A DNA stretch of 37,239 nt from Rhodothermaceae bacterium bin80 (GTDB taxonomy: Bacteria; Bacteroidota; Rhodothermia; Rhodothermales; Bin80). Location of the stretch: NCBI GenBank assembly GCA_002238805.1, contig MPNB01000030.1:1-37239 (forward strand), in the 5' to 3' direction. Positions within the stretch are counted from its first letter, which is position 1. Every line of letters starts with the position of its first letter. A program made the position numbers and the translations under genes. Below, piece by piece: positions 1 to 7,729 of the stretch. The notes under the pieces are model-generated. The model worked only from the letters and a program-made list of their open reading frames with translations. It searched no databases and was not told the origin of the DNA.

Positions 1-1173
1 ATCCAATTCCAGATTCGAAGCGCTCACGCTGTTCTCCGGCGCCTTCGTCAAGGTCACCTTCACATCACCGGTTGGCGCATTCGTCAACTTAACCTCAAAC
101 GTCACGGGAGAATCTCCCTCAGTCAAGCTGCGCGACTCTGGCGTGATGTCGAACTCGGGAGGATCACTGTCCTTAAAATAGAGGTCCACATAACATCGAT
201 TCCCCGGTCCCGTACATGCAACTTTTCCTCCGCGGGGTGTCAAATAAACTCGTATCCACTCGTTCGATTCAATCTCTGTGTTATCCACATGGGATATCGT
301 AAAAATATGGGGCTTATCCCAGCTATTCCTACCAGTACCAGTACCGAATATTAGGCTATTCGGTGCAATCGTTACACCCGTCGTCTTTAAGCGGGGATCA
401 AGTGCAAGCGCCATATTTACCCTACTGTCAGGCGCTCCGTCCAACTTAACCGAGAATTTCTGTGACGTACCCTCAGTAAAATCAAGTACTTCTATTGGAT
501 CAAACACAAACCTCGGCTTATCATCGTCCGTGATCGTGACTGTAATGGCTCCGCTGGCTGCATCCACCACCCCCGCCGGCAAGTCGCCCAGCGCCACCGT
601 GAATGTCTCATCGTCCTCATCTGTATCCTCAACCGTCTCAATATCGAACGTCCCGGTCGTCCTGCTCCCCGTACCGGAAATCGTAATACTGCCCGTGACC
701 AAATTATAATAATCTTCGGACTCCGCCGTGCCTGCGGTGATCACCACATCCACGGACGGATCCACGGAGAGCGTCGCCGTGATCGTCTCTCCCTCTTCCA
801 CCGGGTTCGGAGACGCCGACAAAGTGACCGTCGGCGGGTCATAAGAGGAGAACTCCTCAATAAGGAGTATTGGCTCTACCTCACCAAGATCAGTACTGGC
901 AACCTTACCCTCACTATTGGCATCATTGTTATCATCCCCGTTGTGCATACCAGCGCCGTTATACTCGACATGCATTTCGCCCGCTGTGCAGGGAGCATCA
1001 CAGAGGACTTTCGGGGTTTTGATGGTACGGTCCTGCGCGTTTGCATAGAGGGTTGTTACAGGTGACAGGCAGAATGTCGTTAATACTGTAACCAACGCCA
1101 CACCTCTCAAGCACACATGTACGCATCCATTGTATCCAAATTCCATGGACACAGGAGAATGTTCTAGCGTCAT
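1..1173 (-). CDS. Secreted Calx-beta domain protein, 3' part cut off by window edge
   Basis: The minus strand stays open from an ATG at 1173 to position 1, giving at least 391 residues. The N-terminus carries a hydrophobic stretch (LRGVALVTVLTTFCL) followed by YANAQD, which reads as a signal peptide. Around residues 110-215 there is a Calx-beta domain (SASPNPVEEGETITATLS, DDETFTVAL, VTITDDD). A second, more divergent immunoglobulin-like segment follows, and a third begins at DPPEFDITPES just before the edge. Calx-beta domains are calcium-binding beta sandwiches of exported adhesion proteins. The same SPNPV-EG and DDETFTVAL blocks occur in the plus-strand adhesin at the right end, so the two are related. 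An alternative start is the ATG at 1146. A GGAGG lies 12 nt upstream of the 1173 start but inside IS-derived sequence. Function in adhesion is inferred. Confidence 0.8.
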   Translation of the reverse strand, partial: MTLEHSPVSMEFGYNGCVHVCLRGVALVTVLTTFCLSPVTTLYANAQDRTIKTPKVLCDAPCTAGEMHVEYNGAGMHNGDDNNDANSEGKVASTDLGEVEPILLIEEFSSYDPPTVTLSASPNPVEEGETITATLSVDPSVDVVITAGTAESEDYYNLVTGSITISGTGSRTTGTFDIETVEDTDEDDETFTVALGDLPAGVVDAASGAITVTITDDDKPRFVFDPIEVLDFTEGTSQKFSVKLDGAPDSRVNMALALDPRLKTTGVTIAPNSLIFGTGTGRNSWDKPHIFTISHVDNTEIESNEWIRVYLTPRGGKVACTGPGNRCYVDLYFKDSDPPEFDITPESRSLTEGDSPVTFEVKLTNAPTGDVKVTLTKAPENSVSASNLELD

Positions 1174-1181
1174 AGTAATAT

Positions 1182-1436
1182 GGGCCCTCCATTAACTGTG
1201 TGGGTAAGCTCTCACATTCAGGATGAGGGTTAATGAATTAGGGAGACTGCTGCACAAAGCTATCGAATTTTGAGACTGTCGCACAAACTATCGAGATTGA
1301 GCCTTGAAGTGTTCTTCTCCAAAATTTCGACGCTTAAAGCGATTGTGATTTTTCAATGCTCTGGCCTAAAGATACAACTTGGCATGAATTAATAATAATA
1401 TAACCAATATATAGCAGAAAAAGAACATAATTGCAT
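1182..1436. repeat. IS-derived repeat, duplicated at 4318-4560
   Basis: This stretch starts GGGCCCTCCATTAACTGTGT and is about 90 percent identical by eye to the sequence from 4318. In the second copy it forms the left end of an ISL3-type remnant. It includes copies (1243-1266, 1272-1329) of a roughly 50-nt unit starting GAGACTG(T/C)YGCACAAA, also present at 4380 and 4625. It is non-coding here and stops 8 bp upstream of the start codon of the Calx-beta gene. It is most likely a solo IS end or deletion remnant. Confidence 0.7.
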
Positions 1437-1540
1437 ATTCCGATCGAACTGGGCCACCGATTCCGATTGAAGTGGGCCACCATTCCGAGCGAAGTGGGCC
1501 ACCTTACCAGCCGGTATTTTGGAGCGTTGATGCGTGCTCA
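1437..1540 (+). repeat. IS21-type terminal repeats (three 22-bp direct repeats)
   Basis: Three direct repeats of the form ATTCCGAnnGAAnTGGGCCACC lie at 1437-1458, 1460-1481 and 1482-1503. They are followed by a shared flank (ACCAGCCGGTATTTTGGAGC). Short tandem repeats of this kind at the termini are typical of IS21-family elements, where the transposase binds them. The same end with a single repeat unit occurs in inverted orientation at 33590-33670, and a different set of three lies at 12149-12214. No istA/istB gene is present in the window, so these are orphan ends. Confidence 0.6.
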
Positions 1541-1610
1541 TCAAATCTGGAAGCGGTTTGATTTTCATCTAATCCAGGTAGGGTTTGTCATAGTTTTTGG
1601 TTTCACTAAA

Positions 1611-1918
1611 CCCATTTTATTCATCACGATTTGGATACAGGCTACAAAGTGTGAATTTGGTTGGGGGGTGCGTCAGGATTTCCGGTGCGGGATGAGAAGT
1701 AAGCACTAGCCTTAGCGACCAAGCGTCAAATGTAGCATTGCCGTCTGTTTTTCAGCTTGGTTTGGGGAAATACCAAGGGTGCACGTGCCGCAAGTGCAGT
1801 CCAATCCCATGCGATGTGTTATGTTGCTCTCCGCCATTTCCGTGGGGCACCTCAGATGAGGTGCACGGGTTTAGAGGTCAGGCACAGACTGCCAGTGTAA
1901 TTGCCGAAGGTGTTCCAG
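1611..1918 (-). mobile_element. Remnant of an IS1380-type element (transposase 3' end and terminus)
   Basis: From CCCATTTTATTCATCACG onward this segment matches 26798-27107, the left terminus and transposase C-terminal end of the IS1380 element further right. The match covers the terminal inverted repeat, the non-coding tail and about 50 bp of coding sequence. It breaks off near 1918-1922, where group II intron sequence begins. The piece therefore looks like the 3' exon of an intron inserted into an older IS1380 copy. It has diverged by scattered substitutions and lacks the TGTGT expansion of the other copy. Confidence 0.75.
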
Positions 1919-1941
1919 ACCGGTAGGGACCCGAGTTCCCC

Positions 1942-3303
1942 CATAAGCGCTAACTTGTTATCAATAATTGTTGTAGTTTTCCCTGAATCGAAGGAACTTG
2001 ATCAGAATTTTTCATGAAGCGAACCGTTACGACGGTTCCGATTAGTGAGGACTGGGGTGTATTGCTTTCGTTTCTGCCCGAGAACTGGAAGGATTTAGCG
2101 GCGGATACGGGCGCATTGCGCGGACTTCGTAAGGATAAGTCTCCGGAGACGCTTCTGCGAACCCTGCTCATCCACTTGGGATGTGGGTACTCTCTGCGTG
2201 AAACCGTTGTACGGGCTCGTCAGGCAAATCTGGCCGATCTATCTGATGTAGCGCTACTCAAGCGTCTACGCAAATCTCGGGACTGGCTTTATGCACTCTG
2301 CAAGGTGCTATTTGAGGAACATGGGATCATCACCTCCGGTGATCCGAAGCATCAGGTACGTGCGTTTGATGCCACGGTGATCTGCGAGCCTGGGCGGACT
2401 GGATCGCAATGGCGAATCCATTATAGCATAGCGCTGCCTTCCTTTGGGTGCGATTTCTTCAAACTCACGCCGACCAAGGGAAAGGGAACCGGCGAATCAT
2501 TGAAGCAATTTCCGGTTCATTCTGGGGATTATATTTTGGCAGACCGCGTCTATGCAACGGCCAGTGGTATGCAATATGTGACGAGCTCTGGTGGGTATGT
2601 CACCGTTCGTGTGAATACGGGTACGCTTCGTTTCAACACGAATCCCGACACGCCATTTGATCTGTTGCATGCGGTGGAGTCGATCACTCGCATCGGTGCG
2701 ATTGGGGAATGGAAGGTATCCGTCGGGTCGGATCCTCCGGTCCCTGGACGTATTTGCGTTCTTCGAAAAACAGAGGAGGCGGCCCAGAAAGCCTGTAAGA
2801 AAATTCGCAAGGACGCCCAAAACCATGGAACAAAGCCCCTGGAACAAACGCTACGCTTTGCACGCTACGTCATTGTATTTACCACGTTTCCAGAAAATCA
2901 ATTTTCTGCATCGCAAGTGCTGGATTGGTATCGACTGCGGTGGCAGGTTGAACTCGTATTCAAACGATTCAAATCCCTGTCTCAATTTGGCCACCTACCG
3001 AAATATGACCCAGAGAGTGCGAAGGCTTGGCTCTATGGAAAGCTCCTCGTAGCGCTGCTCACAGAAAAAATCGTTCGTCATGCACGAACATTTTCCCCTT
3101 GGGGCTACCGCATTCCAGAAGAGTCCTTGGAAAGACTTCAAGTTCGCCTTGAATCAGGTGATTCGGGCGATTGAGCCCCCCTGTGGCCTGGAAGCCATGA
3201 TCCAAGACTGGGAAACGATCTCGAAGGAACTCAAAGAATCTACCCGTAAAAGAAAGGTCCAGATTGAAAAATATTTTTCCAAACAAACAAGTTAGCGCTT
3301 ATG
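1942..3303 (+). mobile_element. IS4-family insertion sequence with 18-bp inverted repeats
   Basis: The element is bounded by perfect 18-bp inverted repeats: CATAAGCGCTAACTTGTT at 1942-1959 and its complement at 3286-3303. Total length is 1362 bp with one transposase gene. Flanking 11-mers at 1931-1941 (CCGAGTTCCCC) and 3304-3314 (CGGGTTTCCCC) match at 8 of 11 positions. This is consistent with a decayed target duplication of the 10-12 bp size known for IS4-family members. The element has landed in the domain VI hairpin of a group II intron. Confidence 0.8.
2014..3295 (+). pseudogene. IS4-family DDE transposase, frameshifted near its C-terminus
   Basis: The first frame encodes 386 residues from ATG 2014 to a stop at 3172-3174. 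DDE residues are visible: D119 in RAFDATV, D177 in ILADRVY and E313. The last lies in the IS4 signature Y-x2-R-x3-E-x6-K (Y306, R309, E313, K320). After about residue 360 the natural C-terminus (SPWKDFKFALNQVIRAIEP ... SKQTS) continues in the next frame, to a stop at 3293-3295. The switch needs a +1 shift near 3090-3115, next to TTTTCCCC. A decay frameshift is the simplest reading; programmed slippage cannot be excluded. All catalytic residues lie upstream of the shift, so activity might persist. Confidence 0.8.
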
Positions 3304-3638
3304 CGGGTTTCCCCGGGCCCCCCGGACAGATCCGGACGTGCGCGTTAACGCATCCGGCTCCTCCCTTGGGTTGCACTCCCGTGCTTGACAGCATTGCTGC
3401 CGTAGCTGCTTGTTCCCCTTTTACACACTTATCCATCTCTATGTATGGCATGTGTGGGAGCTCACAGCTTCCCCTCAGGTGAGGGCCTTCGCTCCGGCAG
3501 CTCCACAGGTCGCCCCTTGTTCGCCGCTTTCATCGCTACTATGCCCTCATCTGACTGCTCTATCCCGTGCATCACAGGCTTCAGCGTCTTCCGCCTTCCC
3601 TGCGCGGTCCCAACTCTGCGTTTAGGACAGGATAGAGC
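3304..3638 (-). mobile_element. Outer group II intron remnant: maturase N-terminus scrap, domain V and VI
   Basis: Reading the minus strand from 3638: first comes a coding scrap (MHGIEQSDEGIVAMKAANKG ..., stop near 3481) that resembles the N-terminus of bacterial group II intron reverse transcriptase/maturases. The rest of the maturase is missing. Next, 3360-3329 folds as a domain V-like hairpin (GAGCCGGATGCG, TTAA loop, then GCACGTCCGGATC); the third base pair of the AGC triad region is altered (GATC instead of GTTC). Then a GC-rich arm GGGCCCGGGGAAACCCG begins domain VI. That arm is cut by the IS4 element and resumes at 1941-1922 with GTCCCTACC. The 5' half of this intron is not present. 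Confidence 0.6.
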
Positions 3639-4200
3639 GTCGAGTAGCCCGGGGGAATTTCACCCCCAGGCCCTCACAGAACCGTGCGTGAACCTCTCGA
3701 TTCACACGGCTGGTATAGTAGGACTCTCCAGATCAGGTAGAGCTTACACGGCGCTATGTTCTTTGTAAATCTCTTTAGTGCAGCAGCTGTGGGCGGTTTG
3801 CAACCTCCGCCTGTACGGCGATTGCGGGGAGCCGTCCCATCCCTTATACAGTTCGTACATTTCGGCTATGTCATTGACTCACCTCCGTGTTCTTCGTGGC
3901 ACACTATCCCAGGTCCCGACAAAGTGCGTGTATACGTTCTTGGGTTCTTGGACACCGTGGGCCCGTACTCCCTCTCACCATAGCGATGGATTACGTGTTG
4001 CCTTCGACTGCGTACAAAGTCTCGGCGACCCAAATGATAGATCTTTCGATGCTCGTTAGCCCCGACCGCATGTGCCACTACCGATGCTTCGCGTATCCCC
4101 TCACGAGGACACCCGCACGGCTCGAGGAAGTATGTGATTGGTTGCATCTTCATACTGCGGGACTTTCACCCGCTACATTTCGCCAGTTAGCCTGGCGCAC
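3639..4200 (-). mobile_element. ORF-less group II intron, 562 nt, apparently with all domains
   Basis: On the minus strand the sequence starts GTGCGCCAGGC at 4200. It soon has AGCGGGTGAAAGTCCCGC, both typical of the 5' end and domain I of bacterial group II introns. Near its 3' end, 3712-3679 forms a textbook 34-nt domain V: CAGCCGUGUG, GAGA tetraloop, CACGGUUC, with the AGC catalytic triad. Domain VI follows (GGGCCTGGGGG ... CCCCCGGGCT), and the end is CTACTCGAC at 3647-3639. Only 487 nt separate the 5' end from domain V, which leaves no room for a maturase gene. Splicing would need a maturase supplied from elsewhere. The upstream flank is an antisense lolD scrap; the downstream flank is another intron's remnant. 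Confidence 0.75.
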
Positions 4201-4319
4201 CGTATTTCAGTTTCATCATCTGATACTTGAATTCAGTGCATTGGAGAACGTGGCTATGCCGGCATTGATCGCTAGGCAGGGACGCGCCAAGGCTCAGGAA
4301 AGAGCAGAAACACTTTTGG
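4201..4319 (+). pseudogene. lolD: lolD fragment (lipoprotein-release ABC ATPase), about 39 codons
   Basis: The plus strand here reads [20 protein letters not shown] and continues [19 protein letters not shown]. This is the Q-loop region of LolD-type ATPases (usual form [16 protein letters not shown]). Neither the Walker A half nor the signature and Walker B half is present nearby. The left edge is the first base outside the group II intron, and the right edge is the start of an ISL3-type IS end at 4318. The scrap is therefore what remains of a gene broken by an intron on one side and an IS on the other. It cannot be functional. Confidence 0.75.
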
Positions 4320-5111
4320 GGCCTTCCATTAACTGTGTGGGTAAGCTCTCAGATTCAGGATGAGGTTTAATGAATTAGGGAGACTGTTGCACAAACTATC
4401 GAGATTAACACTTGAAGTATTCTTCTCCAAAATTTCGACGCTCAAAGCGATTGTGATTTTTCAATGCTCTGCCCTAAAGATACAACCTAGCATGAATTAA
4501 TAATAATATAACTAATATTACCCAATATATAACAGAAAAAGAACGCAATTGACGAAAAAATATCTGTAATCATTACTAAATTTATAGGAAGAAGAAGCTA
4601 GCAAGGGATATGTCCATAGCGTTAAGACTGTTGCACAAACTATCAAGATTGAGCCTTGAAGTGTTCTTCTCCAAAGTTCAAGAGAATATGTCTGCCCGAC
4701 AAAAGAAACGATTCCAGCAATTAAAGAACAGTTCGCTGAAAACAGCGCGTGCATGGGCCGTCAAGGAGGAACTGTCCCGGAAATTGTGGCACTATGTCAG
4801 TCGTACCTGGGCACTCAAGGGCTGGAAGCGCTGGTTATCCTGGGCCATGCGTTGTCGACTTGAACCTATGAAAAAAGCCGCCAAGACGGTCAAGAATCAT
4901 CTATGGGGAATCATAAATGCGGTCGTTCTAAAAGTTAGTAATGGCCCAGCTGAAAGCATAAATAGCCGCATCAAAACCGTCAAAGTTCGTGCGCGTGGAT
5001 TCCGAAACAAACAGCGGTTTACCCATGCAATTTACTTCTATCTCGGAGGACTGGATCTGTACCCCGAAGGCCTCCAAAAACAGGCTCCCCACTCATAAAA
5101 GTGAAGAGCCC
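4318..5111 (+). mobile_element. Decayed ISL3-family element
   Basis: The left end GGGGCCTTCCATTAACTGTG and the right end (GTGAAGAGCCC at 5101-5111, complement GGGCTCTTCAC) look like imperfect ISL3-type inverted repeats. At 794 bp the element is about half the usual size. The transposase N-terminal half is missing, and AT-rich sequence plus two copies (4380-4434, 4625-4675) of the 50-nt repeat unit sit in its place. The left 240 bp are duplicated at 1182-1436. Confidence 0.65.
4610..5098 (+). pseudogene. ISL3-family transposase, C-terminal part only
   Basis: From about 4682 the reading frame matches the C-terminal part of ISL3-family DDE transposases. It shows ARQKKRFQQLKNSSLKTARA, the last catalytic Glu in NGPAESINSRIK, and RARGFRNKQRFTHAIYF. 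The N-terminal zinc-binding and helix-turn-helix parts and the first two catalytic Asp residues are missing; the family is normally about 400 residues. The first 24 codons come from the 50-nt repeat unit and are probably not native coding sequence. Inactive remnant. Confidence 0.75.
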
Positions 5112-5495
5112 TATTTCAAAATGAATAAATTGCTTTACCCCTGCATCTTACTACACGATGCTTATACCGAGTTCAATTTTGGAGGGATTGGAGAAGTTGA
5201 AGGTTAGAGGCACAGCCGAAGATTTTGATGATTATGCTGGACGCCTTTTCCGGTTGTGCCAGCGTATTGGGCCCACGTCCGGCGGGCCCGGCCCTGTTCA
5301 TGCCGACAGACACCGGGCTTCTGCCGGTAACGCTGGCGGGGTTCTGTGGTTGAGCTTGCGCGCAGGCCCTGTGTCCCTGCGTTCCCCGTTTCAGCCGCTT
5401 CTTCGCCGACGGACACCGGGCGAGTTGACCTCGGGTGGAGGTCTCCGAAGGCCGGGCGCTTCTATTTTCTTCAACCTGTACACCGTGATACGAAC
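5112..5495. other. GC-rich stretch upstream of the WD40 gene, no gene recognised
   Basis: Base composition shifts from AT-rich IS sequence to GC-rich sequence that continues into the WD40 gene. The WD40 frame is open back to a GTG at 5346, but the codons there show no recognisable domain or signal peptide. A short frame at 5158-5499 has no recognisable similarity. No clear promoter or terminator is visible. Confidence 0.4.
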
Positions 5496-7715
5496 ATGAA
5501 AGATCACATCTCCTTAACCCAATCCGTTTCCTTGTTTTTCGGGCGCTCTGGACTTTCCGCCCGGCTAAAGCGTCCAACACTGCATCGCTGCGGGTTCTGC
5601 ATGGCAGTGGTACTCCTTGCGCTGGTGGTCACGGTCCCGGCCGCTGGCCAACTGGTTTGGACCACGCCCGCCGGATGGCAAAGCCAATCTGTGGCGTTTT
5701 CGCCGGACGGGACGCGTCTGGCCTCCGCATTAGACGACAACACCGTCCGGCTGTGGGATACGGCCACGGGCAATGAGGTCCACCGGTTCGAGGGCCACAC
5801 GAGTTACGTACTCTCCGTGGCGTTTTCGCCGGACGGGACGCGTCTGGCCTCCGGGTCGGGCGACAACACCGTCCGGCTGTGGGATGTGGCCACGGGCGAT
5901 GAGCTCCGCCAGTTCGACCACGGCGGCTTCTTGAATGTGGTAACCTCCGTGGCGTTTTCGCCGGACGGGACGCGCCTAGCCTCCGGGTTGTGGGACGACA
6001 CCGTCCGGCTGTGGGATGTGGCCACGGGCGATGAACTCCGCCGGTTTGAGGGCCATACAGATTGGGTAAAGTCCGTGGCGTTTTCGCCGGACGGGACGCG
6101 CCTGGCCTCCGGGTCGTGGGACGATACCGTCCGGCTGTGGGATGCGGCCACGGGCAATGAGCTCCGCCGGTTCACGGGCCACACAAATGATGTAAAGTCC
6201 GTGGCGTTTTCGCCAGACGGGATGCGCCTGGCCTCTGGGTCGGTGGACAATACCGTCCGGCTGTGGGATGGGACCACGGGCAATGAACTCCACCGGTTCA
6301 CGGGCCACACGAGTACCGTACTCTCCGTGGCGTTTTCGCCGGACGGGACGCGCCTGGCCTCCGGGTCGTTGGACAACACCGTCCGGCTGTGGGATGCGGC
6401 CACGGGCAATGATCTCCGCCGGTTCACGGGCCACACGAATTGGGTATATTCCGTGGCGTTTTCGCCGGACGGTACGCACCTGGCCTCCGGGTCGGGCGAC
6501 GGCACCGTCCGGCTGTGGGATGTGGCCACGGGCGATGAACTCCGCCAGTTCGAGGGCCGGGGCCACACAGATTGGGTACACTCCGTGGCGTTTTCGCCGG
6601 ACGGGACGCGCCTGGCCTCCGGGTCGCGCGACGGCACCGTCCGGCTGTGGGATGCGGCCACGAGCGATGAGGTCCACCGGTTCACGGGCTACACGAGTGA
6701 CGTATTCTCCGTGGCGTTTTCGCCGGACGGGACGCGTCTGGCCTCCGGGTCGTTGGACCGAACCGTCCGGCTGTGGGATACGGCCACGGGCAATGAGGTC
6801 CACCGGTTCACGGGCCACACGAGTATCGTACACTCCGTGGCGTTTTCGCCGGACGGGACGCGCCTGGCCTCCGGGTCGGGCGACGACACCGTCCGGCTGT
6901 GGGATGCGGCCACGGGCAATGAACTCCGCCGGTTCACGGGCCACACGGATGATGTACACTCCGTGGCGTTTTCACCGGACGGGACGCGCCTGGCCTCCGG
7001 GTCGGGCGACGACACCGTCCGGCTGTGGGATGTGGCCACGGGCAATCAACTCCGCCGGTTCACGGGCCACACGAATTGGGTATACTCCGTGGCGTTTTCG
7101 CCGGACGGGACGCGCCTGGCCTCCGGGTCGGGCGACGATACCGTCCGGCTGTGGGATGCGGCCACGGGCGATGTGCTCCGCCGGTTCAGGGGCCACACAG
7201 ATTGGGTATACTCCGTGGCGTTTTCGCCGGACGGGACGCGCCTGGCCTCCGGGGCGGGCGACGGCATCGTCCGGCTGTGGGATGTGGCCACGGGCAATCA
7301 ACTCCGCCGGTTCACGGGCCACACGGATGATGTACACTCCGTGGCGTTTTCGCCGGACGGGACGCGTCTGGCCTCCGGGTCGTTGGACCGAACCGTCCGG
7401 CTGTGGGATGTGGCCACGGGCGTTGGCGTCGCAGAGGCGAACGCACTGCCGGCCACCATCATGCTCGAGCAGAACTACCCGAACCCGTTCAATCCGACTA
7501 CGACCATCCGGTTCGAGCTTCCCGAACCGGCCCATGTGCGTCTGCACATCTTCGATACCCTGGGGCGTCACGTGACCACACTGGTGGACCGGTTCGAGAC
7601 CGCAGGCCGTCATGAAGTCCGCCTTCGCGCTGCCGGTCTGGCCAGCGGCTCCTACTTCTACCAACTCCGCACAGGCACGACTCAGACCACGCGGCGAATG
7701 CAACTGATGAAGTAG
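5496..7715 (+). CDS. Secreted 14-bladed WD40 repeat protein with C-terminal T9SS-type sorting domain
   Basis: From ATG 5496 the product has 739 residues. The N-terminus is basic, followed by a hydrophobic signal segment (MAVVLLALVVTVPAAGQ, residues 36-52). Residues about 65-643 are fourteen WD40 repeats of 42-44 residues (SVAFSPDGTRLASGS-D-TVRLWD-ATG-ELRRF-GHT--V), enough for two seven-bladed propellers. The last 96 residues begin NYPNPFNPTTTIRFELP and end GSYFYQLRTG...MQLMK. This is the classic FCB-group C-terminal domain that directs export, usually by the type IX system. Repeats are nearly identical in DNA and differ mainly at surface positions. It probably binds a protein or glycan outside the cell; the ligand is unknown. 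No good Shine-Dalgarno is seen, which is common in this phylum. GTG 5346 is a possible but less likely start. Confidence 0.9.
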   Translation: MKDHISLTQSVSLFFGRSGLSARLKRPTLHRCGFCMAVVLLALVVTVPAAGQLVWTTPAGWQSQSVAFSPDGTRLASALDDNTVRLWDTATGNEVHRFEGHTSYVLSVAFSPDGTRLASGSGDNTVRLWDVATGDELRQFDHGGFLNVVTSVAFSPDGTRLASGLWDDTVRLWDVATGDELRRFEGHTDWVKSVAFSPDGTRLASGSWDDTVRLWDAATGNELRRFTGHTNDVKSVAFSPDGMRLASGSVDNTVRLWDGTTGNELHRFTGHTSTVLSVAFSPDGTRLASGSLDNTVRLWDAATGNDLRRFTGHTNWVYSVAFSPDGTHLASGSGDGTVRLWDVATGDELRQFEGRGHTDWVHSVAFSPDGTRLASGSRDGTVRLWDAATSDEVHRFTGYTSDVFSVAFSPDGTRLASGSLDRTVRLWDTATGNEVHRFTGHTSIVHSVAFSPDGTRLASGSGDDTVRLWDAATGNELRRFTGHTDDVHSVAFSPDGTRLASGSGDDTVRLWDVATGNQLRRFTGHTNWVYSVAFSPDGTRLASGSGDDTVRLWDAATGDVLRRFRGHTDWVYSVAFSPDGTRLASGAGDGIVRLWDVATGNQLRRFTGHTDDVHSVAFSPDGTRLASGSLDRTVRLWDVATGVGVAEANALPATIMLEQNYPNPFNPTTTIRFELPEPAHVRLHIFDTLGRHVTTLVDRFETAGRHEVRLRAAGLASGSYFYQLRTGTTQTTRRMQLMK
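5690..7425 (+). repeat. Fourteen tandem 126-nt WD40-coding repeats
   Basis: The unit CCGTGGCGTTTTCGCCGGAC recurs about every 126 nt (132 nt for blades 2 and 7). Long blocks are identical between units, even at third codon positions. This indicates recent duplication or ongoing gene conversion. Differences cluster at the codons after GS, after D, after HT and around the following V. Confidence 0.9.
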
Positions 7716-7729
7716 ATATAGTAGATCTG

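Noticed and set aside
278..709. Plus-strand frame of 143 codons near the left end
   Set aside because: It is antisense to the clear Calx-beta coding frame on the minus strand.
5346..5495. GTG start for a longer WD40 protein
   Set aside because: The extra 50 residues would precede the signal peptide and show no recognisable sequence; ATG 5496 leaves a sensible exported N-terminus.
5158..5499. Frame of 113 codons before the WD40 gene
   Set aside because: No recognisable domain, biased composition, and it overlaps the start of the WD40 gene in another frame.
5690..7425. CRISPR-like or satellite array
   Set aside because: The repeats are in-frame protein-coding units 126 nt long without spacers.
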